A stretch of DNA of 64,000 bases from positions 1 through 64,000 of the forward strand of contig CAKTOF010000001.1 of NCBI GenBank assembly GCA_934589675.1, written 5' to 3'. Positions 1 through 9,731 of the stretch are shown here, in pieces. This DNA comes from an uncultured Oscillospiraceae bacterium (lineage in GTDB: Bacteria; Bacillota; Clostridia; Oscillospirales; Oscillospiraceae). Position numbers and translations under genes: made by a program. The number at the start of each line of letters is the position of its first letter. Positions within the stretch are counted from its first letter, which is position 1. The notes beneath the pieces are model-generated. The model made no database searches. It worked only from the letters and a program-made list of their open reading frames with translations, and was not told the origin of the DNA.

Positions 1-823
1 TGATCTTCGTGGCCTTGCCGTCGGCGACCTTCTGCATGGCCTCGAGCGCCTTGAGCTTGATGACCTGATCGTTCGGGTCGGCCTCGTTGAGCATCTTGAG
101 GGAGTCGGCCAGCGCGCGCTGGACGGACACGATGGCCTCGGCCTCGCCCTGCGCCCGCAATATGGCGGCCTGCTTCTCGGCGTCGGCGCGCAATATGGCC
201 GCCTGCTTTTCGCCCTCGGCGACGAGGATTGCCGACTGCTTCGTGCCCTCGGCCTGCAAAATGGCCTGCCGGCGCTCGCGCTCGGCCTTCATCTGCTTTT
301 CCATGGACGCCTGAATGTCGGCCGGCGGCTGGATGTTCTTGACCTCGACGCGGTTGACCTTGATGCCCCACGGGTCGGTCGCCTCGTCCAGGATCACGCG
401 CATTTTGCCGTTGATGACGTCGCGCGAGGTGAGCGTCTGGTCGAGCTCGAGGTCGCCGATGATGTTGCGCAGCGTCGTGGCCGTGAGCTTTTCAATGGCG
501 CTCATCGGGTTTTCGACGCCGTAGGTGTAGAGCTTCGGATCGGTGATCTGGAAATAGAGCACCGTGTCGATCTGCATGGTGACGTTGTCCTTCGTGATGA
601 CCGGCTGCGGCGGATAGTCGAGCACCTGCTCCTTCAGGCTCACGCGCTTGGCGATGCGCTCAAAAAACGGCAGCTTAAAATGCAGGCCGACGCCCCAGAC
701 GGCGCTGAATGCGCCGAGGCGTTCGACGACGTACGCGCGCGACTGCTGGACGATGTAGATGTTGCGGACAAGGATGATGAGCACCAGCGCCGCAATGACT
801 CCGAGAACAATGGCAGGTATCAT
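1..823 (-). CDS. SPFH/band 7 (stomatin-like) membrane protein, 3' part missing
   Basis: Membrane-anchored scaffold protein of the SPFH/band 7 family, of the kind that forms oligomeric membrane microdomains; client unknown. The visible 274 codons begin with a hydrophobic anchor (residues 3-21), followed by the SPFH domain (about 20-190), then an Ala/Glu/Lys-rich coiled coil with near-repeats built on AEGEKQAAILRA (about 190-240). The start is the ATG at 823 with AAGGAGGAG just upstream. The gene runs off the left edge, so its end is unseen. It lies 20 bp downstream of an NfeD gene, the classic stomatin-NfeD operon pair, and should share the promoter at 1394-1422. Confidence 0.93.
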   Translation of the reverse strand, partial: MIPAIVLGVIAALVLIILVRNIYIVQQSRAYVVERLGAFSAVWGVGLHFKLPFFERIAKRVSLKEQVLDYPPQPVITKDNVTMQIDTVLYFQITDPKLYTYGVENPMSAIEKLTATTLRNIIGDLELDQTLTSRDVINGKMRVILDEATDPWGIKVNRVEVKNIQPPADIQASMEKQMKAERERRQAILQAEGTKQSAILVAEGEKQAAILRADAEKQAAILRAQGEAEAIVSVQRALADSLKMLNEADPNDQVIKLKALEAMQKVADGKATKI

Positions 824-843
824 GGGTTCTCCTCCTTACAGAT

Positions 844-1302
844 TCAGAAAATCCGGGCTTCTGCGGGCTCCGGCGCTTTTTCCACGCGGAGCTTCACGCC
901 GTCGATGGATCGGATGATGACGCGCGCGCCCGCCGGGATCGGCTCGTCGCCGACTGCGCGCGCCGTCCATTCGACGCCGCCGACCTTGACGGCGCCCGTC
1001 GCCTCAAGGTTGTCGATCGGCTCGGTGACGACGCCCTCGGCGCCGATGACGCGGTCGGCGTTCGTGCGCTCTTTTTTCGGCGTGATAAACCGGCGCACAA
1101 ACGGCCGCAGGCACGCGAGCAGCGCAACGGACACCGCGAGGAACAGCACGGCCTGAAGCCAGTACGCCGCGCCGAGCGCCGCCGCCACGAGCGCGGCGAG
1201 CGCGCCGCCGGCAAACCAGATGGTCGCCAGCCCGACCGTCGCCGCCTCGATGATGAGGAACACGACCGCCGCGCAGCCCCAAAGCAAGAGATTCAGCAGC
1301 AT
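844..1302 (-). CDS. NfeD family membrane protein
   Basis: About 152 aa. Short NfeD-type protein: two or three hydrophobic segments (residues 4-70), then a C-terminal OB-fold-like domain (about 85-150) with the usual GAEGVV start. NfeD proteins partner SPFH proteins, here the gene immediately downstream, probably stabilising its oligomer in the membrane. The start at MLLNLLLWG is preferred because AAGGGGAG lies 8 bp upstream; the longer open frame to 1362 has no such site. There is no N-terminal ClpP-like protease domain, so this is the short NfeD1b-like form. Confidence 0.9.
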   Translation of the reverse strand: MLLNLLLWGCAAVVFLIIEAATVGLATIWFAGGALAALVAAALGAAYWLQAVLFLAVSVALLACLRPFVRRFITPKKERTNADRVIGAEGVVTEPIDNLEATGAVKVGGVEWTARAVGDEPIPAGARVIIRSIDGVKLRVEKAPEPAEARIF

Positions 1303-1393
1303 TTGTCTCTCCCCTTTCCCTCCGGCCGCGCGGGAATCTCCGCCCGTGCAGCCTGTCGGCATTGCGTATGCCGCAGAGTTTGCGTCTATGTGT

Positions 1394-1422
1394 ATTATAC
1401 TATTACGTTAATTTTTTGTCAA
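1394..1422 (-). promoter_or_regulatory. Sigma-A promoter of the nfeD-SPFH operon
   Basis: On the minus strand: TTGACA (1417-1422), 17-bp spacer, TATAAT (1394-1399), both consensus. It sits in an AT-rich 218-bp divergent intergenic region shared with the methyltransferase gene. Confidence 0.85.
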
Positions 1423-1459
1423 TATAATTTGCATCAAATCTTTCGAAAAAACCTGCGCA

Positions 1460-1488
1460 TTGCTATTTCCCGCAATATCCTGTATAAT
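1460..1488 (+). promoter_or_regulatory. Sigma-A promoter of the methyltransferase gene
   Basis: TTGCTA (1460-1465), 17-bp spacer, TATAAT (1483-1488), about 30 bp before the ATG at 1521. Confidence 0.75.
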
Positions 1489-1520
1489 GGTGTGTAATTT
1501 TGCAATGAGATGGTGCTTTT

Positions 1521-2630
1521 ATGAAATTTACATGTTCGGTTCCCTGCCTGTTTGGGCTGGAAGGGCTGGTCAGCGACGAGCTGAGGCGGCTGAAGATGGA
1601 AAATGTCCGCGCGGAGAACGGCCGCGTGCTCTTTGACGGCGGCTGGGCGGAGGTCGCGCGCGCAAATCTGTGCCTGCGCATGGGCGAGCGCGTGCTCATC
1701 GTGCTCGGCGAGTTCCCCGCGCCGACGTTCGACGCGCTTTTTGAGGGCACGAAGGCCCTGCCTTGGGAGCAGTTCATCCCGAAAAACGGGATGTTCCCCA
1801 TCCGCTGCCGCACGGTGAACTCCGCGCTGCACTCGATGCCGGACTGCCAGAAGATCGTCAAAAAGGCCATGAGCGTCCGTCTGGGCGGCCATTACCGTGT
1901 CGACTGGATGCCCGAGACGGGCGAGCTCTATCAGGTCCGCGTGTCCATTTTGAAGGACGTCGCCTCGCTCGCGCTCGACACAACAGGCGCAGGCCTGCAC
2001 AAACGCGGCTGGCGCGCGCAGGGCAACGACGCCCCGCTGCGCGAGACGCTCGCCGCGGCCATCGTGAACCTCGCGCGCTACCGCGGACGCGACACGTTCC
2101 TTGACCCGTTCTGCGGCAGCGGCACGATCTGCATCGAGGCCGCCCTCGCCGCGGCCAACCGCGCTCCGGGCGCAAGCCGCGACTTCTCCGCCCGCCACTG
2201 GACGACGATGCCGCAGCAGCTGTGGAGCGAAGAGCTCGATGCCGCCAAGGCGCGCGAATTTCACGGCGACTATCACATTTTCGGCAGCGACATCGACCCG
2301 AAGAGCGTCGCCATCGCGCGCTCGAACGCGAAAAAGGCCGGCGTGGAGGAGTATATCACCTTCACGGAGGCCGACGCGCTCACGCGCGCGCTGCCCGAGG
2401 GCGGCGGTATTCTGGCCGCGAACCCGCCCTACGGCCAGCGCCTCGGCGAAATGCGCGACGCGCAGAAGCTCTATCAGGCCTTTGGCCGCCGCATGGCGCG
2501 CGAGGACGGCTGGAAGCAGTACATCCTCACAAGCGAGCCGGAATTTGAGCGCTACTACGGCCGCCGCGCCGCGAAAAAGCGCAAGCTCTACAACGGCATG
2601 ATCCAGTGTAATCTCTATATGTATTTTTGA
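1521..2630 (+). CDS. THUMP-domain class I SAM-dependent RNA methyltransferase (RlmL N-half/YpsC-like)
   Basis: 369 aa. Predicted N2-guanine methyltransferase acting on 23S rRNA, cytoplasmic. The N-terminal ferredoxin-like/THUMP part (about 1-155) starts with CLFGLEGLVSDEL, typical of the family. The C-terminal UPF0020 methyltransferase domain (about 160-369) has FLDPFCGSGTICIEAA for SAM binding and the catalytic NPPYGQR. Length equals the single-domain Firmicute YpsC rather than the double-length E. coli RlmKL. Followed 13 bp later by a lipid kinase gene, probably co-transcribed. The exact target base cannot be read from sequence. Confidence 0.9.
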   Translation: MKFTCSVPCLFGLEGLVSDELRRLKMENVRAENGRVLFDGGWAEVARANLCLRMGERVLIVLGEFPAPTFDALFEGTKALPWEQFIPKNGMFPIRCRTVNSALHSMPDCQKIVKKAMSVRLGGHYRVDWMPETGELYQVRVSILKDVASLALDTTGAGLHKRGWRAQGNDAPLRETLAAAIVNLARYRGRDTFLDPFCGSGTICIEAALAAANRAPGASRDFSARHWTTMPQQLWSEELDAAKAREFHGDYHIFGSDIDPKSVAIARSNAKKAGVEEYITFTEADALTRALPEGGGILAANPPYGQRLGEMRDAQKLYQAFGRRMAREDGWKQYILTSEPEFERYYGRRAAKKRKLYNGMIQCNLYMYF

Positions 2631-2643
2631 CGGAGGCCGCGCC

Positions 2644-3585
2644 ATGCACCACCTGTTCATTCTCAACCCCGCCGCCGGCAAGGCCGACCACACGGCCGCG
2701 CTGCGCGAGCGGATCGACCGCGCCTTCGCCGGGCAGGACTACGAGATCGCCGTCTCAAAGTGCAAGGGCGACTGCACAGCCCTCGCCCGCGCCGCAGCCG
2801 AAAAAGGCGAGCCTGTGCGCATCTACGCCTGCGGCGGCGACGGCACGCTCAACGAGGTCGTCTGCGGCGTCGTCGGATACCCGAACGCGGCCATCACGTC
2901 GCTCACGGCCGGCTCCGGCAACGACTTTGTGCGCATTTTCTCCGACACCGCGCCGTTTGCCGACCCCGCGAGCTTTTTAGACACCGACGAGGCCGCGTTC
3001 GACCTTATCACCTGCGGCGATGGCCATTACAGCCTCAACGTCTGCTCCATCGGCTTTGACGCGCGCATCGGCACGCAGATCGGCCGCTACAAGCGTCTGC
3101 CGCTCGTCACCGGCTCGGGCGCGTATGTCATCTCCATCCTCGTCAACCTCATCCGCGGCGTCCACCGCCCCTATACCATTGAGGTCAACGGCGAGACGAT
3201 CCGGGGCGAGCAGAGCCTCATCTGCATCTGCAACGGCCGCTGGTACGGCGGCGGGTTCTACCCGTTCCCGGGCGCGGAGCCGGACGACGGGATGCTCGAC
3301 GTGCTCATCGTGCGCGGCGTCTCCCGCCTGACGGTCGCGGCGGTCATCGGCAAGTACAAGGTCGGCCGATGGGCCGAGCTTCCGGACCTCATCCGCCACG
3401 TCCGCTGCCGCTCCATCCGCATCATCGGCGAGCGCGATGAGGACATCAACCTCGACGGCGAGCTCATCTACAGCCGCGACACCACATTTTCCGTCGCGGA
3501 CGAAAAAATCCGCTTTTTCTACCCCAAGGGGCTGACATACGCCGCTCGCGCCGCTCAAAAACCGGAGATAGCAGCAGCAAATTGA
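2644..3585 (+). CDS. Diacylglycerol kinase-family lipid kinase (DgkB/YegS type)
   Basis: 313 aa. Soluble lipid kinase expected to phosphorylate diacylglycerol or a related lipid using ATP. N-terminal DAGK catalytic domain (1-125) with the nucleotide-binding GGDGTLNEVV and GSGNDF motifs; C-terminal beta-sandwich domain ending in the conserved INLDGE segment. Co-oriented with the methyltransferase 13 bp upstream. In this lineage such kinases recycle diacylglycerol released by LTA-type polymerases; an LTA-synthase-like gene is at 23292-25451. Substrate is inferred from the family only. Confidence 0.9.
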   Translation: MHHLFILNPAAGKADHTAALRERIDRAFAGQDYEIAVSKCKGDCTALARAAAEKGEPVRIYACGGDGTLNEVVCGVVGYPNAAITSLTAGSGNDFVRIFSDTAPFADPASFLDTDEAAFDLITCGDGHYSLNVCSIGFDARIGTQIGRYKRLPLVTGSGAYVISILVNLIRGVHRPYTIEVNGETIRGEQSLICICNGRWYGGGFYPFPGAEPDDGMLDVLIVRGVSRLTVAAVIGKYKVGRWAELPDLIRHVRCRSIRIIGERDEDINLDGELIYSRDTTFSVADEKIRFFYPKGLTYAARAAQKPEIAAAN

Positions 3586-3668
3586 AGAAAACTGAAGAAA
3601 ATCACGCATTATGTTTTTCCTTTGCCTGTTTTTCCGGCGTTGTTCCGAAAAATCAGTGATTTTTCCAG

Positions 3669-3700
3669 TTGCGCATTTTCCGGCTGTGCTATATTATAAT
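3669..3700 (+). promoter_or_regulatory. groESL promoter
   Basis: A strong -10 region, TATATTATAAT (TATAAT at 3695-3700), directly precedes the CIRCE operator. The best -35 is TTGCGC (3669-3674), 17 bp from the alternative -10 TATTAT. The -10 is clear, the -35 is weak. Confidence 0.6.
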
Positions 3701-3705
3701 ACACG

Positions 3706-3732
3706 TTAGCACTCCCGGTTTTTGAGTGCTAA
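3706..3732. promoter_or_regulatory. CIRCE operator (HrcA binding site)
   Basis: Perfect CIRCE: TTAGCACTC, 9-bp spacer, GAGTGCTAA, just after the -10 box and about 70 bp before groES. HrcA binding here represses groESL until heat stress. No hrcA gene is in the window. Confidence 0.98.
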
Positions 3733-3800
3733 ACCGCATACAGCATGGTATACTATATGGCAGCGCATCTGCCATGGATTTATTTCAGGAGGTCGTAGTT

Positions 3801-4085
3801 ATGAAACTCATCCCTTTGGCTGACAGAGTCATCATCAAGGCGGTCGAGATGCAGGAAAAGACCAAGTCCGGTATCATCCTGTCCACCGCGAACAAGGAAA
3901 AGCCCGAGGTTTTTGAAGTCGTCGCGGTCGGCCCCGGCGGCATGGTCGACGGTGTTGAGGTCGAAATGAACGTCGAGCCGGGCGACAAGGTCATCACCTC
4001 GAAGTACTCCGGCACGGAGGTCAAGGTCGACGACGAGTCCTACACCATCGTCCGTCAGGCCGACATTCTGGCTATCGTTGAATAA
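3801..4085 (+). CDS. groES: Co-chaperonin GroES
   Basis: 94 aa, standard GroES length. The heptameric lid of the GroEL folding chamber. It starts with MKLIPLADRVIIK, has the mobile-loop region (EMQEKTKSGIILS) and ends in the usual QADILAIVE. The start at 3801 is set by AGGAGG 10 bp upstream and by family length; an in-frame ATG at 3726 lies inside the operator region and is not used. groEL follows 20 bp later in a CIRCE-controlled operon. Confidence 0.97.
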   Translation: MKLIPLADRVIIKAVEMQEKTKSGIILSTANKEKPEVFEVVAVGPGGMVDGVEVEMNVEPGDKVITSKYSGTEVKVDDESYTIVRQADILAIVE

Positions 4086-4105
4086 TCACTGGAGGTTGCA
4101 GTATT

Positions 4106-5749
<1,644 letters not shown>

Positions 5750-5776
5750 GCCGCGCGCTTTCCCAAAAAACAAAAA

Positions 5777-5808
5777 AGCCGTGCTCCGAACGGAGCACGG
5801 CTTTTTTT
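5777..5808 (+). terminator. groESL terminator
   Basis: 12-bp perfect stem (AGCCGTGCTCCG and its complement, loop AA) followed by seven T, 27 bp after the groEL stop. Confidence 0.95.
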
Positions 5809-5809
5809 G

Positions 5810-6231
5810 CGCGCGGGTATTGTAGGGGCGGATATCATCCGCCCGCAAGGCCGATTGCGGCGCGCAGTAAATTTGAATGTCATTCAGCGGCCATGAAATG
5901 GCCGTGGCATCGTCCCCGAATGGGGGAATCTTTCCGATTACGCTAATCCGATTGTGTGCCAGCGAAAACGAAAAACGTGTCACCCTGAGCTTGCCGAAGG
6001 GTCTGCCCGATTGCGGTAGTCTTTCATCCACTTCCTGCGCTGGATATGAACGCGATCATACCGTAATCGGCAAGATCCTTCGACTCGCTGCGCTCGCTCA
6101 GGATGACAGGAATAAAGGGGCTTACGCTTCGCTCAGGATGTCATGTTGTTATTTGCCGCATTCCGCAATCGGCGCGTCATTTTATCACGCCCCCAACAAT
6201 CCCTTTCCCCCACACAAAAATGAATTCTTCC
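5810..6231. repeat. Non-coding stretch of dispersed repeats between groEL and the yitT-family gene
   Basis: No credible gene. It contains a palindrome GGGCGGAT-ATC-ATCCGCCC (5826-5844), a short hairpin CGGCCAT-GAA-ATGGCCG near 5890, and an imperfect inverted pair: GTCACCCTGAGC...CCGAAGG (from 5979) facing CCTTCGACTCGC...GGATGACA (to 6108). A motif close to CCGATTGCGG recurs at 5851, 5936, 5948, 6008 and, inverted, 6061 and 6163. This is typical of short dispersed intergenic repeats; function unknown. Confidence 0.6.
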
Positions 6232-6260
6232 TTGCAAAACCCGGCTATCTTTGCTAAACT
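6232..6260 (+). promoter_or_regulatory. Promoter of the YitT-family gene
   Basis: TTGCAA (6232-6237), 17-bp spacer, TAAACT (6255-6260), 30 bp before the ATG. Ribosome-binding site AAAGGAGA follows. Confidence 0.6.
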
Positions 6261-6290
6261 GTCCAGGGTCCATGAAAGGAGACGGTCTGA

Positions 6291-7133
6291 ATGAAAGCTC
6301 GCCTGAAGGAATTCGGGCTCATCACGCTCGGCACGCTGCTTGTTGCCATGGGCGTTTATTTTTTCAAATTTCCGAACAACTTTTCCACCGGCGGCGTGTC
6401 CGGCCTTTCAGTGCTGCTGGCAAAGATCCTGCCGTTTCCCGCCGCGACGATCAGCGCGGTCATCAACCTCATTTTCCTGCTGCTCGGCTTTCTCGTGCTC
6501 GGGCGCCGCTTCAGCGAGAAGACGATCTACTGCTCGCTGCTGTTCTCCGCGCTTTTGCAGGGCTTTGAATGGCTCTGGCCCATGCGCGCGCCGTTTACGG
6601 ATCAGAAAATGCTCGAGCTCTTTTTCGCCGTGATCCTGCCGGCGCTCGGCTCGGCGCTGCTGTTCAACTTCGGCGCGAGCACAGGCGGCACGGACATCAC
6701 GGCCATGATCCTCAAAAAATTCACAGGACTTGACATCGGCCGCGCGCTGCTCGTCGCGGACGTGTTCATCGCAGGTTCGACGCTCTTTATCTTCGACATT
6801 GAGACCGGCCTTTTCTGCCTGCTCGGCCTCATTCTCAAAAGCGCGCTCGTCGACTCGATCATTGAGTCGCTCAACCGCCGCAAGTGCGTCATGATTGTCA
6901 CAGTTCATCCGGACGAGATCCAGCGGTATATCATCGACACGCTCCAGCGCTCAGCCACCGTCTGGGAGGCGACCGGCGCGTTCTCCGGCACGGAGCACAC
7001 CGTGCTGCTCACGGCGCTCACGCGCTTTCAGGCCGTCGCGCTGCGGCAGTACGCCAAGAGCGTCGACTCCACTGCGTTCGTGCTCGTCACAAACTCCAGC
7101 GAGATCTTCGGCAAGGGCTTCCTGCGCGCCTGA
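6291..7133 (+). CDS. YitT family membrane protein (DUF161 + DUF2179)
   Basis: 280 aa. N-terminal half (about 1-195) is a five- or six-helix membrane domain with the family hallmarks NNFSTGGVSGLS and FGASTGGTDI. The C-terminal cytoplasmic DUF2179 domain (about 197-278) begins VMIVTVHPDEI and carries the GAFSGTEHTVLLT segment. YitT proteins are widespread in Firmicutes with no settled transport substrate. Monocistronic: own promoter upstream and a bidirectional terminator at 7148-7182. Confidence 0.9.
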   Translation: MKARLKEFGLITLGTLLVAMGVYFFKFPNNFSTGGVSGLSVLLAKILPFPAATISAVINLIFLLLGFLVLGRRFSEKTIYCSLLFSALLQGFEWLWPMRAPFTDQKMLELFFAVILPALGSALLFNFGASTGGTDITAMILKKFTGLDIGRALLVADVFIAGSTLFIFDIETGLFCLLGLILKSALVDSIIESLNRRKCVMIVTVHPDEIQRYIIDTLQRSATVWEATGAFSGTEHTVLLTALTRFQAVALRQYAKSVDSTAFVLVTNSSEIFGKGFLRA

Positions 7134-7147
7134 TCTACATACAAAAA

Positions 7148-7182
7148 GACGGGAAACGCTCCGGCGTTTCCCGTCTTCTTTA
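7148..7182. terminator. Bidirectional terminator between convergent genes
   Basis: 12-bp stem GACGGGAAACGC (7148-7159) with its complement (7164-7175), then TTCTTTATT on the plus side and a T run on the minus side. It serves the YitT gene and the ABC permease ending at 7180. Confidence 0.88.
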
Positions 7183-7929
7183 TTGCGCCTGCATCGCGCG
7201 CTTCTGCGCCCATATCGCAAGGCCGAGCGCAAGCGCGGCCCATCCGGCCGTAACAGCGAGGTCGCGTCCGTTCCCCCGCGTCCATGCGCCATTTAAGACC
7301 GCGCGGCCGACGCGCACGGCCGGATAATACGGCAGCGCGCGGCAAACGCGTCCGAACGTCCCCATCTGCTCCAGCGGCATCCACGCGCCGGACAGGAAGC
7401 CGGACGCCGAGATCAGCACAGACGCCGCGCCCGGCGCGCCCTTGGGCGAGAGCAGGCTGCCGAACAGCACGCCGAAGCTCACCGCCATGAGCATGGCAGG
7501 CAGCAGCGATACGATCTGCAAAAGCCCGCGGGCAAACGGGATCCGGTCGCCCGTCGCCATCCCGAGCGCCCACGCGCACACAAGGCACACACACGCCTGC
7601 CCGGCCGCGATGGCAAGACCGGGCAGCAGATAGCCGAACGCAAAGTCCGCCTGCGTCATGGGCGTGCAGTAAAGCCGCGTCAAAAACGCGCTGTCCCGGT
7701 CGCCGGACACGAGCAGCGCCATGTACAGCATCGAAAACGAGAACGAAAAGACCGTTATGCCGCTTGTCAGCTGCGGCAGCGCGAACACGGGCGCCGCGCC
7801 GCCCGTGCTGACGTTTACGAGCCGGAACACGAGCAGCATCACGACCGGAAAGCCGAGGCAGAAGCAATAGCTGATCGGGTCGCGCAGGACCTCATGCGCG
7901 CAGCGCCGCGCAAACGCCGTGCTCCGCAT
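7180..7929 (-). CDS. ABC-2 type transporter permease
   Basis: 249 aa. Integral membrane subunit of an exporter; six hydrophobic segments in the ABC-2 arrangement, with the GDRDSAFLTRLYCTPM loop after the second helix that resembles drug/lipid exporters. The start is the ATG at 7929, which overlaps the upstream ATPase stop by one base (TGATG), indicating translational coupling. Third gene of an AbrB regulator-ATPase-permease operon. Cargo unknown; antimicrobial or lipid export is the usual assumption. Confidence 0.88.
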   Translation of the reverse strand: MRSTAFARRCAHEVLRDPISYCFCLGFPVVMLLVFRLVNVSTGGAAPVFALPQLTSGITVFSFSFSMLYMALLVSGDRDSAFLTRLYCTPMTQADFAFGYLLPGLAIAAGQACVCLVCAWALGMATGDRIPFARGLLQIVSLLPAMLMAVSFGVLFGSLLSPKGAPGAASVLISASGFLSGAWMPLEQMGTFGRVCRALPYYPAVRVGRAVLNGAWTRGNGRDLAVTAGWAALALGLAIWAQKRAMQAQ

Positions 7930-8660
7930 CACGCCGCGCCCCCTTCCTGCGCCAGCGCGACGAATGCGTCCTCGAGCGTCGCCGTGCCGGTCTGCTCCAT
8001 CAGCTCCGGCGCCGCGCCGCACGCGCGCAGGCGCCCTGCCGCCATAATTCCGATGCGGCTGGCGAGCGCCTCCGCCTCCTCCATCGAGTGCGTCGTGAGC
8101 ACGATGGTCATGTGGCGCAGCGCGCCGCGGATCAGCTCCCACAGCGCGCGGCGGGCGAGCACGTCGAGCCCGACGGTCGGCTCATCGAGGAACAGCACCT
8201 TCGGCCGGCCGGCCATGGCCATGGCGATCGACAGCCGCCGCTGCCACCCGCCGGACAGCTTGCCCGCGCGCTTTTCCGCGACCTCGGACAGGCCGAATTC
8301 TCCGATCAGCGCGTCCGCACTGCGCGCGGCCTCGCCCTTTCCCTGCCCGTAAAGGCGTGCCATGAGCGTGACATTTTCGCGCACGGTCAGCTTCTTCGCC
8401 ACGGCCGTCTCCTGCGGGCAGATGCCCACGGCGCACTTGACCAGCGGCAGCTGCGTGCGGATCGAATGGCCGCAGATGCGCGCATCGCCGCCGTCCGGCG
8501 CCGTCAGGCCGGTCAGCATCCGGATCGTCGTTGTCTTGCCCGCGCCGTTGACGCCGAGCAGCGCAAACAGCTCGCCCTCATGCACCGTGAGCGTCAGGCC
8601 GTCCGCGACATTGCGCCCGTCGTAGGTCTTTGTCAGGCCGGATACCTCAATTGCTTCCAT
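7929..8660 (-). CDS. ABC transporter ATP-binding protein
   Basis: 243 aa. Cytoplasmic ATPase powering the coupled ABC-2 permease. Walker A GVNGAGKTTT (about 36-45), signature LSGGWQRRL (about 134-142), Walker B KVLFLDEP (about 154-161), H-loop TTHSMEEAE. Of the CcmA/drug-exporter class. Its first codons overlap the AbrB-like gene by 14 bp, so the three genes form one translationally coupled operon. Confidence 0.93.
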   Translation of the reverse strand: MEAIEVSGLTKTYDGRNVADGLTLTVHEGELFALLGVNGAGKTTTIRMLTGLTAPDGGDARICGHSIRTQLPLVKCAVGICPQETAVAKKLTVRENVTLMARLYGQGKGEAARSADALIGEFGLSEVAEKRAGKLSGGWQRRLSIAMAMAGRPKVLFLDEPTVGLDVLARRALWELIRGALRHMTIVLTTHSMEEAEALASRIGIMAAGRLRACGAAPELMEQTGTATLEDAFVALAQEGGAA

Positions 8661-8874
8661 TTGGTTCGCCTCCCTGACCCAAAATGCCGCGGAACACCTG
8701 CGTCAGCTGCTCGCTCGTCAGGATGGCAAGGCCGCTTTCCTCGTCGCCGATGAGCATCAGCTCGTCGCCTGCGCGGATGCCGAAGATCTCGCGCGCCTGC
8801 TTTGGGATGACGATCTGCCCGCGCTCGCCGACCTTGACGAGGCCAAACACATGCTTTCCCTTTGGCCCTTCCAT
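8647..8874 (-). CDS. AbrB/SpoVT-type DNA-binding regulator
   Basis: 75 aa. Swapped-hairpin AbrB domain (about residues 8-52) with the diagnostic ERGQIVIPKQAREIFGI core. Such small regulators commonly head two-gene ABC exporter operons and control them. The ATG at 8874 is chosen because GGAG lies 9 bp upstream; an in-frame ATG at 8889 has no site. Two overlapping palindromes at its promoter fit autoregulation. Overlaps the ATPase gene by 14 bp. Confidence 0.9.
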   Translation of the reverse strand: MEGPKGKHVFGLVKVGERGQIVIPKQAREIFGIRAGDELMLIGDEESGLAILTSEQLTQVFRGILGQGGEPNGSN

Positions 8875-8889
8875 ATTTGATCGCTCCAT

Positions 8890-8936
8890 TCATATTTGAT
8901 ATGATTTATCATACCGCGCACACAGCAAAAAGTCAA
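8890..8936 (-). promoter_or_regulatory. Promoter and palindromic operators of the AbrB-ABC operon
   Basis: TTGACT (8931-8936), 17-bp spacer, TATGAT (8908-8913) on the minus strand. Two perfect palindromes overlap or abut the -10: ATGAT-TT-ATCAT (8901-8912) and TCATAT-TTG-ATATGA (8890-8904). They are plausible sites for the AbrB-like protein. Confidence 0.7.
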
Positions 8937-8996
8937 GCACGCCGCACCTCGGCCCTGCATAGCATGGCAAAAAACCGAAAGGCGGCGTGCTTATTT

Positions 8997-9731
8997 ATGC
9001 CCTACTTATTTCTAAGCCCCTCCACGCAGGAGCGCAACCTCTATGTCACGGGCGGCAGCGAGGAATACTGGATGAACCGCCTGGCCGACGAGGTGCAGCC
9101 GTACCTTCGCGCGTCCGGCGTGAACGTCACGCGCAACGACCCCGCCGGGACGGCCGTCACAGCCATCCGGCTGTCCAACCGCGGAAATTATGACTTCCAC
9201 CTTGCCCTGCACTCCAACGCCGCGCCCGAGGGGCGCTACGGCACGGCGCGCGGCTCCATCGCCTTCTACTATCCCGGAAGCTCCGGCGGCCTTGCCATGG
9301 CGAACATCCTCGTCGATAACCTCCGGCCGATCTATCCCCTTCCCGACCTCGTCCGCGCCGAGCCGTCCACGACGATCGGCGAGCTGCGCCAGACGCGCGC
9401 GCCGGCTGTGCTTTTGGAGCTTGCGTATCATGACAACGAGTCCGATGCAAACTGGATCACCGAAAATCTGCCCGAGATCGCGCGCGCCATCGCGCTTTCT
9501 GTGACGGAGTATTTCGGCCTGCCGTTTCTGTCCCCGGGTGAAGAGCGCGAGGCGACGGTCACGGTCTCGAGCGGGACGCTCAACCTGCGCGGCGCGCCGT
9601 CGCTCAATGCGCCCGTGCTGGCCAACCTGCCAAGCGGCGCGTCCGTCACCGTGCTCAACGAGTACGGCGACTGGCTCGTCGTGGACTACCGCGGCACGGT
9701 CGGCTACGCCAGCAGCGTGTTCATTTCCTAG
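8997..9731 (+). CDS. N-acetylmuramoyl-L-alanine amidase (Amidase_3) with SH3 domain
   Basis: 244 aa. Predicted peptidoglycan amidase. Amidase_3-like zinc domain (about 1-180): LHSNAAPEG carries the conserved zinc His, VLLELAYHDN the conserved Glu. A bacterial SH3 domain follows (about 182-243: VSSGTLNLRGAPS to GYASSVF). Close relatives start MPYLFLSPSTQE, so the ATG at 8997 is used; in-frame codons back to 8862 overlap the divergent regulator. No signal peptide is visible, odd for a wall hydrolase, and suggests release in sporulation/lysis or non-classical export. Confidence 0.85.
   Translation: MPYLFLSPSTQERNLYVTGGSEEYWMNRLADEVQPYLRASGVNVTRNDPAGTAVTAIRLSNRGNYDFHLALHSNAAPEGRYGTARGSIAFYYPGSSGGLAMANILVDNLRPIYPLPDLVRAEPSTTIGELRQTRAPAVLLELAYHDNESDANWITENLPEIARAIALSVTEYFGLPFLSPGEEREATVTVSSGTLNLRGAPSLNAPVLANLPSGASVTVLNEYGDWLVVDYRGTVGYASSVFIS

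Noticed and set aside
150..260. Tandem near-repeats of about 30-36 bp that could look like a CRISPR or satellite
   Set aside because: They are in frame within the SPFH gene and encode heptad-like Ala/Glu repeats of its coiled coil.
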